DNA from: Liolophura sinensis
Lineage: Eukaryota; Mollusca; Polyplacophora; Chitonida; Chitonidae
Direction of reading: 5' to 3'
NCBI RefSeq assembly: GCF_032854445.1
Contig: NC_088304.1
Coordinates: 30,513,732 to 30,573,731 of the forward strand
DNA: 60,000 nt
In this document: in pieces, positions 30,701 to 42,765 of the stretch
Layout: each line of letters begins with the position of its first letter
Position numbering within the stretch: position 1 is the first letter of the stretch
Translations under genes and position numbers: made by a program
Notes under the pieces: generated by a model
Told to the model about the DNA's origin: nothing
What the model saw: the letters and a program-made list of their open reading frames with translations, nothing else
The model's database searches: none

Positions 30701-33700
30701 TCTTTACATGTCTACATATCTTTGGCACTATTTTAGGCTGTTGAAGCACATATTTATTCACATTTATTTTGGTCTCTGTGAGATGAAAGTTTCTGGAGTC
30801 TTATTCAAGGCAAATGTTCAGAGATGGCACCTGTTGACCAAAGTCTTTGGTGGCTCCTTGGTAAATTTCAGAGACAGTTGATGAATGATTCTAGTGTCAA
30901 GTGATGGGTTTAATTTATGCTTCCAGGGCTATAAAACCATAAAACGTTTAGATCAGATCAGAAAGCCCCTCAGAGTTACATGTGCTTGTACCCTTTGTTT
31001 TTTCTCAAAGGTGTGTTTTATTGTTGCATGACGTCGAAATGTAAAAGTTTACCGTACATGTATTATGACGTCATACCGATGAGCTCAGATTGGAACGTCT
31101 TGAAACTAAAGTTTCTTTTTTAATGATGGCGTCCGAGTGGAAAACATAAAGAATGAAATGATATTGTTCGGGGAGGCAAACATACCGGCTGGTGTGTTGC
31201 GTGACACACTCGATGTTGTTTGAAAGGTCATCTCTATTTAGTATGTATATTTGCACCCGTGAATGACGGCGGGGTAGAATAACCCTTATGATGCAAATTC
31301 CAAAGATGACCTAGGAAATCCCGTTGGTATATAATTGAGAGGACAAGATGTGTCTGGTACTTTACTTGTAGCTTGACAGGCAGTGTACGTGGTGTATGTT
31401 ACTTTCATGAAGTGTATTGTTGACATTTAATTTTAATTTTTCTGTGTTTTTATGGATTTTATTGATCTTTGTAAAACCATATAAGAGAATGAATCAGCTT
31501 ATCAGGTGACAAGATGTAAATGTAGACTAGATGCATGTAGGGTATGTAAATGGTGTGAAAGTTTGTCGGTGTTGTAGTCTGGGAATTGCATACTTTTCCC
31601 CATACAAGGACATTAACATTTGTTAACATCCACTCCCTCCCAGCACTTCACACCTGCTTATTTCTCACACATCCTCTTTCGTTCCCATTAGTTACAGGCA
31701 CAGCTTGAGAGAATGGCAAAGGTCAATGCTGACCTAAGGAGGAAAAACACGACGTCACGGAAACAAGCACGCGGGCTGCTAGAGGAGAAGGCTGACCTCC
31801 AGACCCAGATTCAGGACAAGGAAAATCAAATTGCGCAAATTCAGAGATTGTTACACGACCAAGACAGCACAGAGTTGACCAATAGCTGTCCAGCTTCCCC
31901 TGGGCTTGGGAAACTGCCCACACTCAACTCTCCGGTAAGATAGGCCATTCTGTTTTATTACATTATTCACCGGTACTTATGGGGCTGCTATTGACTGCAA
32001 AGTCCTACGTGTATTTCAATGGATCAAAATGTTTAAAATAATTTTAAAATTAATTTAAAATTAATTTAAAATAAAGTGAGCCCTGGTCATCATTACAAAA
32101 ATTACCTTATATTATACAAATATTCATATTAGGAGACATTTAAATGCTCTTCTTTTTTTTTGTTTTTTTTTTCTTTTTGTTTTTTTTTTTGGTTCACTTT
32201 TACCCAGTGGGATATAATACAATTTACATCATTAAAACACACTGATTGACCTCTAGTTTTGTTCAGATCATTAGTGTGAAGAGCTTGAAGTAGCGAAATA
32301 TCACCTCAGAGCTCAAGGGAAGGTATTATGGTTTCAAATCCAGCTTTCACCGAGTCCTGCACTGTCAGTGCTGTTGCAGATATATATTGTTTACTGTGAA
32401 ATTGTTGGTTTGTCAGTTTGGTGTATAAAGGATATATTCATGTAGAAGCAACAGTAAATTTTCTTTTGTGATAGAGTAAAATTATTCGAAATGTATTCAC
32501 TCTCCTTGAATTGTCAACAGTTGTGTAGGATGATTTTTTTTTTTTTCAAGATCATTACAATTCTGGCCTGATTATTACTTTATAACTCTTGTGAAGAGAG
32601 TCAGATAAGATCAACAGCTGTATATCATTGTTGTCTATTAATTTCAAAAAGGGATTCAGAGAAAACTGTAACTTTGTATCCAACTGGTCGTTTTAGAATA
32701 TTAGAAGAACTATTTAAGTTCTTTCTGTCCATCGTAAGATTCTATCCGCTTGTAGGTAGACTTGTGATACTAGGTAACTGGGCTCAACTTGACAGACATA
32801 TGCATTTTGCTTGTGTCAAGAATTTGGAGAAAATCATGCAATCCTGAGCATTTGCCGTCAGCGCTCATTTACATGTCACGATACGATGTATCACAAACAC
32901 GACAGTCATCAACTTTTGGCAAAATCTGCTCAGGTGGGCACAAACAAGCGTAGATCGACGCAACAGGAGACAGTTTGATGCTTGTCAGCAGTTGTTGCTG
33001 ATCCCAAGCCCAATTAGATGGACTAAATCCATGCCTGACTTCAGATTATTGTTCTGTAAAGGAGGTTAAACTTTTCACAACTTTGTATGCTTGTTTTCTT
33101 TCCAGGAGTTTTGATAAGTTGTTATTTAGGAAATCAGAATTGTGAACTGTGTGAAAGATCTTTTTGGAACATTTTTTTTCAACATTTAACACAGTAAACA
33201 TTGATTTTCAGGAATATATGCAATATGGTTTAGTGCTGTGTGTTTTCAATGTAAATAACTCATTTTACTTTTCTTCTTTTTCGTCTTTGATCTGATTAAC
33301 TTAATTCACTCTTGCAAATTAGAATATGACTTGCATCTGTATAGTACTGTGTGCCTGTACCATTATTAAATCCCTTTCAAATTTTGTATATGTTATCAGG
33401 GCTAGGCCACATTGGGGGGTTTAGAGTAAGGGGAGACAACCAATACGCTTGCATCGGCATAGGGGGATAACTTTTGTGCAGTGAACTGACTAACCTTCCA
33501 GTCATAGTATTGTGATCTTTTAGAACCCCAGTGCATGTATGTGTACAAGTGTGTGTAAGTGAATGGGTGATTGATTTGTGTGAAGAGTGGAAGTGAACGG
33601 CTTAGTAAATGTATAACCCATGGTCATTGAATCAGTGTGTTAAGATTTATTTATATTGTTATTCTATGCACTTGTGTTATTCCATGTGACTTTTAACAAC

Positions 33701-36700
33701 TTTGTGTCTTTTTTTTTTTTTAGGAGTCAGAAGAAGAAGTTACAAAGATGGAAGAAAGATTGAGTCAGGTTGGGAAGCTGGTGATTGACATGAAGGACCC
33801 AAACAGACCTCGTTTTACTCTCAGCGAGCTGAAAGAAGTGCTATTAGAGCGAAACGAGCTGAAAACAAAGTTGATAGAGGTGGAGGAAGAACTAGAAATC
33901 TACAAGCCAAAGTAGGATATTGACCTACATGTATATTAGATTTATCAGTATTTTGAGGGATCAGGTTTTTACATTGATTGCATTGTGGGGCCTTTTTTTT
34001 TTTATTATGATTTAGAAGACTGTTATATTTATGCAAATTAAGATGTTTGAAGTTTAATTCAGTCAGGTTATTAGTATCAGTATTATTTAATAATGAGCCC
34101 TGATATCATACACCTCATGGAAAACATTTGAAAGCTCATTCTTTGAATTGACATGAAAATGCATTGAGGGGCATTAATTAAATAGCCCATTCATTAGCTT
34201 AAAAGATTTCCTTTCCTGCTGATGTAACTACCATGTAAATATTTTGAAGAAGTAGTTTCAATTTCAATATGACATTGGAATAAAGTCTTAGAAATGCAGT
34301 TTATTGATGTGGAAAACTGGAATTTGTCAGTGGTCATTGAACATGGAACTTTGTTTTGACCAATCAGATCTGAGGATGAAGATGAGGATGACTTTGCAGT
34401 TCAGGGTCCAATCAACAGGGAGCCTGAAGACAAGCTGTATCCTGAGAGATTCAAGAAAGAAGACTCGGGCATCAGAAAATTGTACGTACAACTTGTTTGT
34501 TTATATCCCTGGATATCAAGGCCTTGGTGAAGGTTTGCTGATTTGCTGTGGCTTGATGATAATTTTAGGCACGTTTACATGCACAGGTGTAGATAGTGTA
34601 GGTGTGAAATTTGTACAAGTAGGACGCATTTGCCAGTTTGAGCATTTTGGGGAAAAAAATTGCTGAACCTGAGTTGAGTCTAAAAATGCGTGTTTGTCAA
34701 TAAGGAATGACAAATTGAATTAAAAAAATACTCAAAGTTCAGTGCTTTGCCTCAGTTCTAGACAACTTTGTTTCATGATGGATTGATTTGAAGTTTAGTT
34801 GACAGTCAACTGAAACATTATCAAAATAACAAAATGGAGTGAAAATGTTTGGTACCTTGTGAAGTCATTTGTTTGGTGTGTTGTGTTAAACATCAAACTG
34901 AATTGACTAAATCACAAGTATATATGGAGAGCCAATCTTTGTTGGTTTTGTAAACATTATGAACTTGTCCACAGCCAATGAAAACTGAAAGTGAACCAAA
35001 AAGAACTTGCTAGTTTGCCTTGATGTGTTACCATACCAATATCAGGATGACTCAGGCATGGGTTTGTTGTGGCATCTTGAAAATTGAGTGGACTGGCTCT
35101 TCCAAGTCTCCATCAAAATTTCAATCAATCAAAACATAATGTGAAGAGAAATTTTGTGAAGCATGAAGATAGTAATGTGCATGTGAATAAAATCAGTCCA
35201 TATTAAAGTTAACATCAATCTGACATACATACACTTTCATGTCTAGCTGTTTCAGTGGTTATTGCTTCTCTAACAAAATCCATTAACAACACTGTCATTG
35301 CAACTGGATCACCAAAAAATTGAATGGATTAGTCCTTCGGCTAAGGCGAACCTGTAGGCAAAACTTCATCTATGTCTCTACATAGTTTTTTTTGTAAATT
35401 GGCTAAAGTAACTAGGTTTACATCAGAACCATGGCCTCATCCTCTTAATATGTTACTAATATGGTATGATTTATGTGTGTGTGTTTTGTGTCTGTCTGTC
35501 TGTCTGTCATTGAGTTTCAAAAACTGACAGAAAAGTCAAGAGATAAATGATGAGTGTCAGTGTGTTGTACATGTAAATTTAGAATGTTTAGAAACATAAA
35601 CCCAATATTAAAACAAATTGAAGTTTTGTGGACATTTTTGTGCTGACGCTAAGTCAGATTCCTTTGTCTGTCTTTTAGCTTTCAACAACTGATCGATAAA
35701 ATCAACGTCACACTGGAGATGCCATGAAGAATATGTAGTTAGTTTGAGTTCCAGGTGATTCTTCAACATTACAAAACCACATGTTGTTGTTGTTAACACG
35801 TTGGAGTCTGTTGCATGACGATTGAAATACCCTGTGATGCCTTAGCTACATGTGTGCCTGTTTTCTTTGTGGTTTCTGTTTTGATTCAAAGAAAGAAAGA
35901 AGCAGTGAATAAAAGTGAACATGACAATGAAATTTCTGAAAGTTCTGGGTAGTTATGATGTTTCAGATGTTGAAATTCCGGTGAACACATCACGAGACTG
36001 AAGCATAATTCTATCATTCATGTACAATGTACGCGTAGTTGATGTGAGAATTAAAATATTACTGAACAGAGTACATAAGCTAACATAAGCTTAAATCCAG
36101 AGTTATCTCAGAGCATTTCCCAGTTGTAAAGTTATCAGAAAATAGCCTTTTTAAAAGTTGCTAAACAAGATATTAAGTAAGAAATTACCATGTGTCACCT
36201 AAAGTTTAGCATTTTTGAAGTGAAACCCTTTGTTTTGATTCTGACTGATTCATCCATTTTAACTTAGACATTTTTATTTAAGTTTGATTCATTTTCTGAT
36301 CAGAAAAACTTAAGTGCAACAAAAATTGTGCGCCTTTGGTTGTGCAGTTTTACATACTGTAAGTGAAATTCATTACATATCCCTGTGAGTTGGGTTACAA
36401 TTAATTGGAGGATATCAAATGTTATTTTGATATCCAGTTATCTCAAGCAGCACTTTGGCAAGTGAACAGAGCTCTTATTTTCATACTTGCATTGTTCAAT
36501 TCATCTCAGACCATGTTCATATCGTATTACAATAGATTCTGCATGTGCATCCTTCCCACTGATTGGTCAAAAGCACAGAAAAAGGCCGTCTTTTGACTAA
36601 ACCCTGAAGTATTAGTTGTGTGGAACATTCTGGACAAAAAAATTGCTTATGTAGAATTATGTTGAATAGCCTGTACTTAAATTTACTATCCATTAGCTAA

Positions 36701-38317
36701 ACATAATTTGAATTAAGTTCTGCTTGTTGCATGTCGTTTGCTGGCTATCCCTTTGGAGAACAGTTAGAATACTGTAGTAGTTGTGGCTTATATATTGTTT
36801 TTTCAGCTAATCTGTCATAGTTAATTTGTGTTGAATTGCCTCGCACAAATGTTTATGTTACTTTTTTATTTCTTTTACTGTTACACACATGTTACTGTAA
36901 CTCATGAAAACATGTATAGGACATACAGAAGCCAGGCTAAAAGTGTTTCAGTGCAATTCCAGTAGCATCTATGTAGGTGTAATAAGTCTGCCAGGAATTT
37001 GCTTGTAGAATGCTATCTGTCCTGCCGTCGGAAATAGGTTAGTGTTAATTTATAATTGTTTGTGACATGCATGTAATATTTTTTGGCAAGATATTTATAT
37101 ATTTCATTGGACTTTTATAGCAGACTCCAGAATTTGCTGGCAAACTTATTACGATACATGTATATGCTGGATTGGCATTTTACAGAATGGCATTTTTTTC
37201 AAATTCAAATGCACTTTGTTTGAAAATGAATGGCAAGCATATAACACATTGGTATGGCAGTGAGAACTATATGTACCTTAGTGGGATGCTAGAAGCCTGC
37301 TACAGGTGTGCTGGTAGTCGGCTAGTGGCATGGCAATAAAAAACCTTTATAAGCTGGCTGATTCTGTATGTTCTGTAGTCAAGATGCTATTCCCATCATT
37401 GAATTCATGTATCTAAAGTCCAAAGTTTTCAGTATACCAACAATGGGTAACATAACCCAGTGCACCTACATGTATAAGAAGTTGGTTCAAGCTGTGCACT
37501 CTTTTCTGTAAATATGTCACTGTTGTACTTCTAGTAAAGTGTAAAAGAGCAGAGATTGATCTGTTTGCACACAACTTGGAACTGGGTTGTGTATGGCCTA
37601 GGCGGAAAATGTTCCACATGAGTTCATATATTAATTAAAGACAGCTTAATTGGTTTTCGGTTCTGATAATAATAGACAAAGTAAGGAATGTAATGAGACC
37701 TGGTTGAAAACACTGACTTATTTTGTTATATCGAGTGCAAGATGAGCATTTCAATAAAACTTGAGAAAAACAATTGAGTGTGGAACAGGTACATGTAGTT
37801 AACTCTATTTTCCTTCATGCATGTGCGCGTGTATTTCTCATCTGATGTCCATGTACATGTGTATATTTATATGATGATATGAAATCACATGTAATCATTT
37901 TAAAAACACAGCATGGTAAAATTGTGTGGAACACAGTGTTGAATTGTCATTCATTATCACATTGTGGAGAAAAAGTCAGTTTGTGAACATAATCTTTCAG
38001 TTTGAAGATAGTATTAAAGTAGCTTATTTATGAATTACTTGTGGAAAAATATGTGTTTGTAAGCTTTTTCTTTGACGTGTAAGAGATGTTATATGAGTGA
38101 GTTTGCTTTCTGTTTCAGTTTTAATTTCCTTTTCCGTGACCCAAAGAAAAGTCGACGAAAGAGCCGTTCAAGTAGCAAACTAAGTTCATCGTTCAGGACA
38201 CAAACACAAAAATATGGCTCCGTGGAAACGGCGTCTCCAGCCACAGAACTTAACACACCCATAGCGAACGCAGAGTTGGCGGATTCCTGCGGCAGTTTAG
38301 AGGTTAGTCACAACTGA
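18720..38317 (+). CDS. RILPL1: RILP-like protein (RILPL1/2 family)
   Basis: Seven exons join in phase: 18720-19019, 27953-28103, 30473-30591, 31692-31934, 33724-33911, 34368-34481 and 38119-38302, giving 433 residues. Read-through to the stop at 38315-38317 adds four more. Human RILPL1 is about 403. The N-terminal RH1 region reads ITVVDVYDQASMIGKEFEKI then DLMPKVIRCLEQLE. A long coiled coil (EELRYLVEKLENQ-type, ELEQIEDNWRQESQDLVKMT, KLKETVDKQREQIRKAQRE) follows. The RH2 region reads DMKDPNRPRFTLSELKEV then LLERNELKTKLIEVEEELE. The acidic linker EDEDEDDF leads to SGIRKFFNFLFRDPKKSRRK, matching the FSFFSRDKK block of RILPL1. The protein is cytoplasmic; RILPL proteins bind LRRK-phosphorylated Rab8/10-type GTPases and act in ciliary and lysosomal positioning. 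RILPL1 is preferred over RILPL2 on length and C-terminus, but an invertebrate single-copy gene may be ancestral to both. The ATG at 18720 gives MDTLYIRRRMMDD; a second ATG at 18750 is an alternative. Confidence 0.93.
19020..22485 (+). other. RILP-like intron 1, left part
   Basis: Intron 1 spans 19020-27952, the largest of the gene. This part has no protein-like ORF. It includes a G-rich tract (20901-20932). Confidence 0.7.
20901..20932 (+). other. G-quadruplex-capable tract
   Basis: GGGTGGGGTGGGGGTGGGGT followed by GGGGTGGAGG: five runs of three or more G with single-T loops, on the coding strand of RILP-like intron 1. Confidence 0.7.
22490..23352. repeat. 46-bp minisatellite, ~19 copies
   Basis: Units contain TCTAATGTGTACACATGTTT, ATGTGACCCACCCCAACCCC and GGGAAT. 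Two sub-types occur: GGGAATT in the first half and AGGCACT in the second half, so the array was enlarged in two phases. Some units are 45 bp through loss of one C. It lies in RILP-like intron 1. Confidence 0.94.
23353..24936 (+). other. RILP-like intron 1, middle part
   Basis: No gene or clear repeat. AT-rich with scattered TACATGTA motifs. Confidence 0.6.
24940..25425. repeat. 35-bp minisatellite, ~14 copies
   Basis: Units read GGTACATTTTCCTGGTCATG followed by GTGCTACGCTGGACA. The first half mixes CGCTGG and TGTGTG variants, while the second half is nearly uniform (ATGTGACA), suggesting recent expansion at the 3' end. Confidence 0.94.
25473..25652 (-). mobile_element. tRNA-derived SINE, 5'-truncated
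   Basis: Minus-orientation copy holding the tail (complement of TATTTGATGGTGGTTTTATG and ACTCAAGAATATTTCACTTA) and the central block, but no tRNA-like head. It lies in RILP-like intron 1 beside the 35-bp array. Confidence 0.75.
26030..26130. repeat. short 35-39-bp tandem repeat, three copies
   Basis: Three imperfect copies of a unit built on GTGTGTCAG and CCTACCTGGCTAGGG, in RILP-like intron 1. Confidence 0.65.
26131..27952 (+). other. RILP-like intron 1, right part
   Basis: AT-rich, with no convincing coding. Just before the exon, 27825-27870 carries GCTTGAACAGATCAAG, a near copy of the first bases of exon 2 (GCTTGAACAGATCGAG at 27955), so a partial duplication of the exon start may exist. 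Confidence 0.5.
28310..28405. repeat. ~21-bp pyrimidine minisatellite
   Basis: Four copies of CCCCCTATTTTCCCTATCTC plus T; the coding strand is almost purely pyrimidine apart from a few A. Confidence 0.88.
29762..29920. mobile_element. MITE-like fold-back element
   Basis: Two arms of about 70 bp are imperfect reverse complements around a short loop. Left arm markers are AAGGATTGACTGT, GGTTTAT and CTGTGCAAAC; the right arm carries GTTTGCACAG, ATAAACC and ACAGTCAGTCCTT in mirrored order. There is no ORF. TA-rich flanks are consistent with a non-autonomous DNA transposon, but the superfamily is not determined. Confidence 0.65.
32150..32192. repeat. poly-T tract
   Basis: Long T-rich run broken by single G and C bases, in a RILP-like intron. 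Confidence 0.9.
33912..34367 (+). other. RILP-like intron 5
   Basis: Short intron with donor GTAGGA and acceptor CAATCAG. No other features seen. Confidence 0.75.
34482..38118 (+). other. RILP-like intron 6, with a possible alternative end
   Basis: A 3.6-kb intron with no repeat family recognised apart from a short GTCT run (35489-35508). A cryptic terminal exon at 35679-35727 would splice in phase from 34481 and stop at TGA, giving a form ending in FQQLIDKINVTLEMP. That form would lose the basic C-terminal block. It is speculative. Confidence 0.4.
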
Positions 38318-38694
38318 ACTTCTTGCCAGTATGGTCCCACAACGTGACGGCTCCACGCACAGATGGTCAGACATGCAGCTGCACATTTGTCATTCCTGTT
38401 GTATTGAATGCGTTGGCTATAGGCTTTAAGAATCACCAAATGCAAACAAATGTATATAGTACTTTGCTGATTTGTCTTTCACGTCAGTATGATATACACA
38501 AATGAATTTTTAGTCTGCATAAGTTGTTACTGTTTTTTTAACTAATTGCAATGTTCTTTTGGCTGAGGTTTCAATCATGTTGAACTTGAATACCGGTTGA
38601 GGATGATCTGTGTTGTTGTTGTTGCTGTGCATCAACATATTTTTTAATGAATTTATTTTTTTTGTGTGTGCTTGGTTTGAAACCTGTTTTAAAG

Positions 38695-38968
38695 AAAAAA
38701 AGACTCGCTTTAATACCATCAATGACTTCTGACCCTTGCTGGTCAAAGGTGAGTTAAGATTTAAGCCTGTTGTTTATTTTTAGTCTGTAGTTTGTTATGT
38801 ATTGCAGGCTGGTATTACGGCTTACTTAATACATGTTTTAAACTTCTAATACATTTTTGAACAACCATGCCAAACCGTCATAACCATTGGCAAATCTATA
38901 TGTTTTGTTTAGGTTTGAACTGTGTATACACACACACACACACATGCATATATATATATGTATGTATG

Positions 38969-39013
<45 letters not shown>

Positions 39014-42000
39014 TGATTTTATGCAGTTATGGAAGCTCTGTACACCGTTGAGAAGCACAGGTCAGGAGTTCAGGAAAATAGTTTGTGATTGAATGAGTGA
39101 ATATTACCAAGCCTTATCTAGGTATGGAATGCCAGGTGCCTTTATATTTTGGTTTTTTATGCTGGTTTTTTTTTTTCTTGCTGTTGATTTTTAAAGGCTG
39201 AATGCACAAATTTTGGATTTTATTTTTGATTGTTTTGCTTAAAGAAGACATCTTTGAGTGAAAATTAATATGGGCAGTGTCCTGGTAATCAGACAGAATT
39301 GACCTGGCCTGATCCCTGATTATGGCTGAAGGTGACGTCTGCAATATTACAGCCATATTATGATGACACTGTTCATGAGTTGCATGACCAGGTTCATGAC
39401 AACATAGTTCATGATTTGACAAGCATTTCATGCAGTTGTCAGGTGTTGCTTCTGTGAACAATGCGCAACAGGAAGAAGATATAATGTCTTGATTAAAAAA
39501 TTGTTGTACTCAGTAATGTGTTGCAGTACTCAGTTAAGCGTATCATAGTTAGTGAATACTGGAGTTGTACTTGCAGTACGGTACTCAGCGCACGCAGGAT
39601 TGTAGTATTTATTTGATGGGCTACAGTGCTCTGTCTGAGATTTCATAAGTTCTGAGCTGTACATATTCAGCACATATTACACTTGCATATTGACCCTAAA
39701 GCATGTACACATAACACTGTTACACACAAAGTTGCATATTGACCCTAAAGGATGTACACTTAACACGATTACACACTAAGTTGCATATTGTCCCTAAAGC
39801 ATGTACACATAACACTATAAGGCACAGATTTGAAAATTGACCCTAAAGGATGTACACATAACACTATTACACACAAAGTTGCATATTGAGCCTAAAGCAT
39901 GTATACATAACACTATTACACACTAAGTTGCATACTGACCCTAAAGCATGTACACACAGTACTATTACACACTAAGTTGCATATTGACCCTAAAGCTTGT
40001 ACACATAACACCATTACACACAGATTTAAAAATTGACCCTAAAGCATGTACACATAACACTATTACACACACAGTTGCTTATTGACCCTAAAGCATGTAC
40101 ACATAACACTATTACACACAAAGTTGCACATTAATACATGGAGCAAATGATACACCTGAACAAGCTCTTGTATTACATGAGTACACAACATTAAACCCTT
40201 GTTACCTCAAGTCTTGAATTTAAATATAACAAAAACGAGGAAGCTATATCTATTTTTTTTTTTTCAGTAAGCTTCTTAATAATTAGATAATGGGCATATA
40301 CATGTTTTTTATAGGAATATTTTCAGAGCTTCACAAAAAGTCATCTATCTTGACAGCAAAAAGATTCATGAATGTTCTTACTCAAATAAAACACCACATG
40401 AGTATTTCAAAGGCTTCAGGAATTAGGGTCTACTGATACGATGGTCCATACTAATGTTCTGCATAACAAGAATCATTCCTTAATCACTCATTATTATTCC
40501 AATTACATGTAACTGTACTTTGTGCTTTAATACCCTATTTCCTCTAATTTTTGGGACACCTGGTCTGCTCATTTTAGCCAATATAGGTGTAACTGTAGCA
40601 GGAATATTGCATTTCTGTTTTTCTCACATGGTTAGACCATCTAATAAACAACATACTCATATCTTAACTTTTCCAAAAAGGCTGGTAAAGAAATGTAATA
40701 TTCTGCTTTCAACACTACTGATGTCTGTCCCAAAAATTAGAAGAATTAGAGTAGGTAAGTTATACTAAATGCCGTTGTGTGATGACGCTCAGACCAAATG
40801 TTAGCCCTACCTGTAGATTTATATTTGACTGATTACTTTGCAAAATGCGCTACTTATTCTTGATTTGACTGCATGCATGTGTACTTACCAATTGTTATAT
40901 TATTTCTCCTTAAGAAGAGGTGTCTTGAGCATGAAAACTAAGCAATGTTATTGTGACCATCTTGTAATGGGATGTGTTGTATTCAAGTAATTTTGTTTGA
41001 GTAAACGAAAGAGCAGTTATGTTCATTCCTTGTCTGTAACTAATGGTTACAGAATTTGTTCATGAGTTGGAATGTTGTTGTTGATTGATGTTTTATGGAT
41101 TTTTTCTTTATTTTTGTGTTTTTTTTTTTTAGTTGATGGGTTGATTGAAAGTGATTTAGGATAATCATAATGACATGTGATGTGAAATGAAATTAAGCAG
41201 TAAATCTGTAGTGAAGAAGGTAATTTCTAATTGATCTTTCATGCAGGGAAATACTAAAGTAAGAATTTTGGAATGTTTTACAAATAAGTTAGTGCTTAAG
41301 GAAATTTTAAAATTGATTTGAAATAATGGGTAAAATCATTGTGAAAATGGAACATGTTTTTTAGTGCTTTTAATTGGAACACAGAATTAAACATAAAATT
41401 ACTTTTGACAGAAATTAAAAAAAGCTTAGTGAGATAAGGCCAGGAGGAACAACTATTACTCTAAAATTGTGTAGAAACACTGAGCTGCCTATATTCAGTA
41501 TTATCAGTTGTTGTTGTTGCTTTTTTGTTAATCAAATGGGTGTGTTTTGTGATTTGCCAACAATGTCAAAAATTATGCCACAGGTTTGCAAGTTGTACTA
41601 TGCAAAAAAAAAACAACTGAAAACTGCTAGGGATGAACAACTCTGTGAGGTGAGGATTATTAATTGTGTATTGTGCAAAGTACTAACTTAGCCTTGCTGT
41701 CATTTTTGGTCATTTAGACATTCTAGAATACACCAATATCATCAGTGGGCAATTTCAGAAGATGTTTCTTGGCAAGGTTCTAAAATGGTATTTCTGAAGG
41801 AGTGGCTCAGTTAGTTAGCGTATCCTGATGAAACCATAAACCATCGATCCTTGCGAAGTACGAGTTCAATCCCCACCATGGACAGAGCTAGAACTCCTAG
41901 ATTATCTGCCTTGCATTGTTTGTGAGGCCCGAGTGACTAAGCATGCAGGGTGTTATATAACTAATTTATCGAAAGGTGATGGTTTAATATCCAGAGCACT

Positions 42001-42765
42001 CCAGTTTCCTCCACCCATGGTCTAAAACTGAAACAATTCTTAGTGAACAATTAACTGGAGAATGGTGTCAGTCAGCTGTCAAATAAGTTAACAAATTGGT
42101 CTTTAGTTAGCTCTTACTTTCCACTCTCTAGCAACAACATATGTTTAGATTTAACACCATGATTCTTCTTATGTATCAGTGTGGAATTATGATGTATATC
42201 TTACATGTATAGAATACCATATAGGTTTGAGGAGGGATTGAACGTTCACATATCCTGAATGTCATTCCAGCTCTCTGTGTGTGCATGTACACAGACACAA
42301 GAATTATTATGTGTAAACTGGGTCAGAATATATATAGTTTCTGAAAAGCATATTCTTGTATTAAGAAAACATTATTCATTTTTTTGTTAAATCATTGTAT
42401 ATCATGTGACTATGATTGTATGTTATGTGTAAGCCTAGGATTCTGTACTTTATGTATATTTTAGTATTTATTTGTATATTGTTGGCTTGTATGTTAGGGC
42501 TTGCAGCTTATGTTTTTGTACAGAAACAGACATTCTGACACATCCATTATTCGATATACTGATATTGTTTTAGTAATATGGACATGAGTTGTAAATTGCA
42601 CCAAGCATGTGAAATGCAAAAATGTTGGAATAACCGGTTTCAGATTGAATTTTCTATTATTATGACTTGCAGTTGTGTATGCTTCTGTTGCAGGGAGGGT
42701 TTTTAGAACATAAAGTCACATTGGTTGAAGGACTTTGCTACCCAATACTACCAGTACACACTTAA
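38695..42765 (+). CDS. possible additional 3' exons of the RILP-like gene
   Basis: Three candidate exons lie downstream, each in phase 0 with plausible sites: 38695-38748 (18 codons, donor GTGAGT), 41584-41649 (22 codons, acceptor CCACAG, donor GTGAGG) and 42694-42765 (23 codons then TAA, acceptor TGTTGCAG). Joined after 38302 they give a 496-residue form with the tail words KKRLALIPSMTSDPCWSK, VCKLYYAKKKQ and EGLCYPILPVHT. All three match phase with each other and with the exon ending at 38302. They are short and have no family match I know, so chance is not excluded. A polyadenylation hexamer AATAAA sits at 43380-43385. Confidence 0.4.
38930..39011. repeat. (CA)n and (TA)n/(TGTA)n compound microsatellite
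   Basis: ACACACACACAC, then ATATATATGTATGTATGTAT, then about 17 TA dinucleotides. Confidence 0.95.
39668..40135. repeat. ~48-bp minisatellite, ~10 copies
   Basis: Units contain TTGCATATTGACCCTAAAGC, ATGTACACATAACACTATTA and CACACAAAG. Two copies carry TTTGAAAATTG or TTTAAAAATTG instead of the TTGCATATTG start, so variants are interspersed. It lies in the intron before the candidate exon at 41584. Confidence 0.92.
41800..42062 (+). mobile_element. second tRNA-derived SINE (different family)
   Basis: Starts with AGTGGCTCAGTTAGTTAGCG (A box) and has ACGAGTTCAATCCCC (B box). Its tail differs from the main family: it reads GGTGATGGTTTAATATCC, then CAGTTTCCTCCACCC and AACAATTCTTAGTG. Related fragments are at 2.95-3.06 and 3.32-3.43 kb. 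Confidence 0.7.

Noticed and set aside
34304-34666. 120-codon plus-strand ORF across RILP-like exon 6
   Set aside because: It uses a different frame from the exon; the phase set by neighbouring exons supports the EDEDEDDF frame instead.
39668-40135. CRISPR-like array
   Set aside because: Units are contiguous tandem copies without unique spacers, and the genome is clearly eukaryotic. The same applies to all other arrays in the window.
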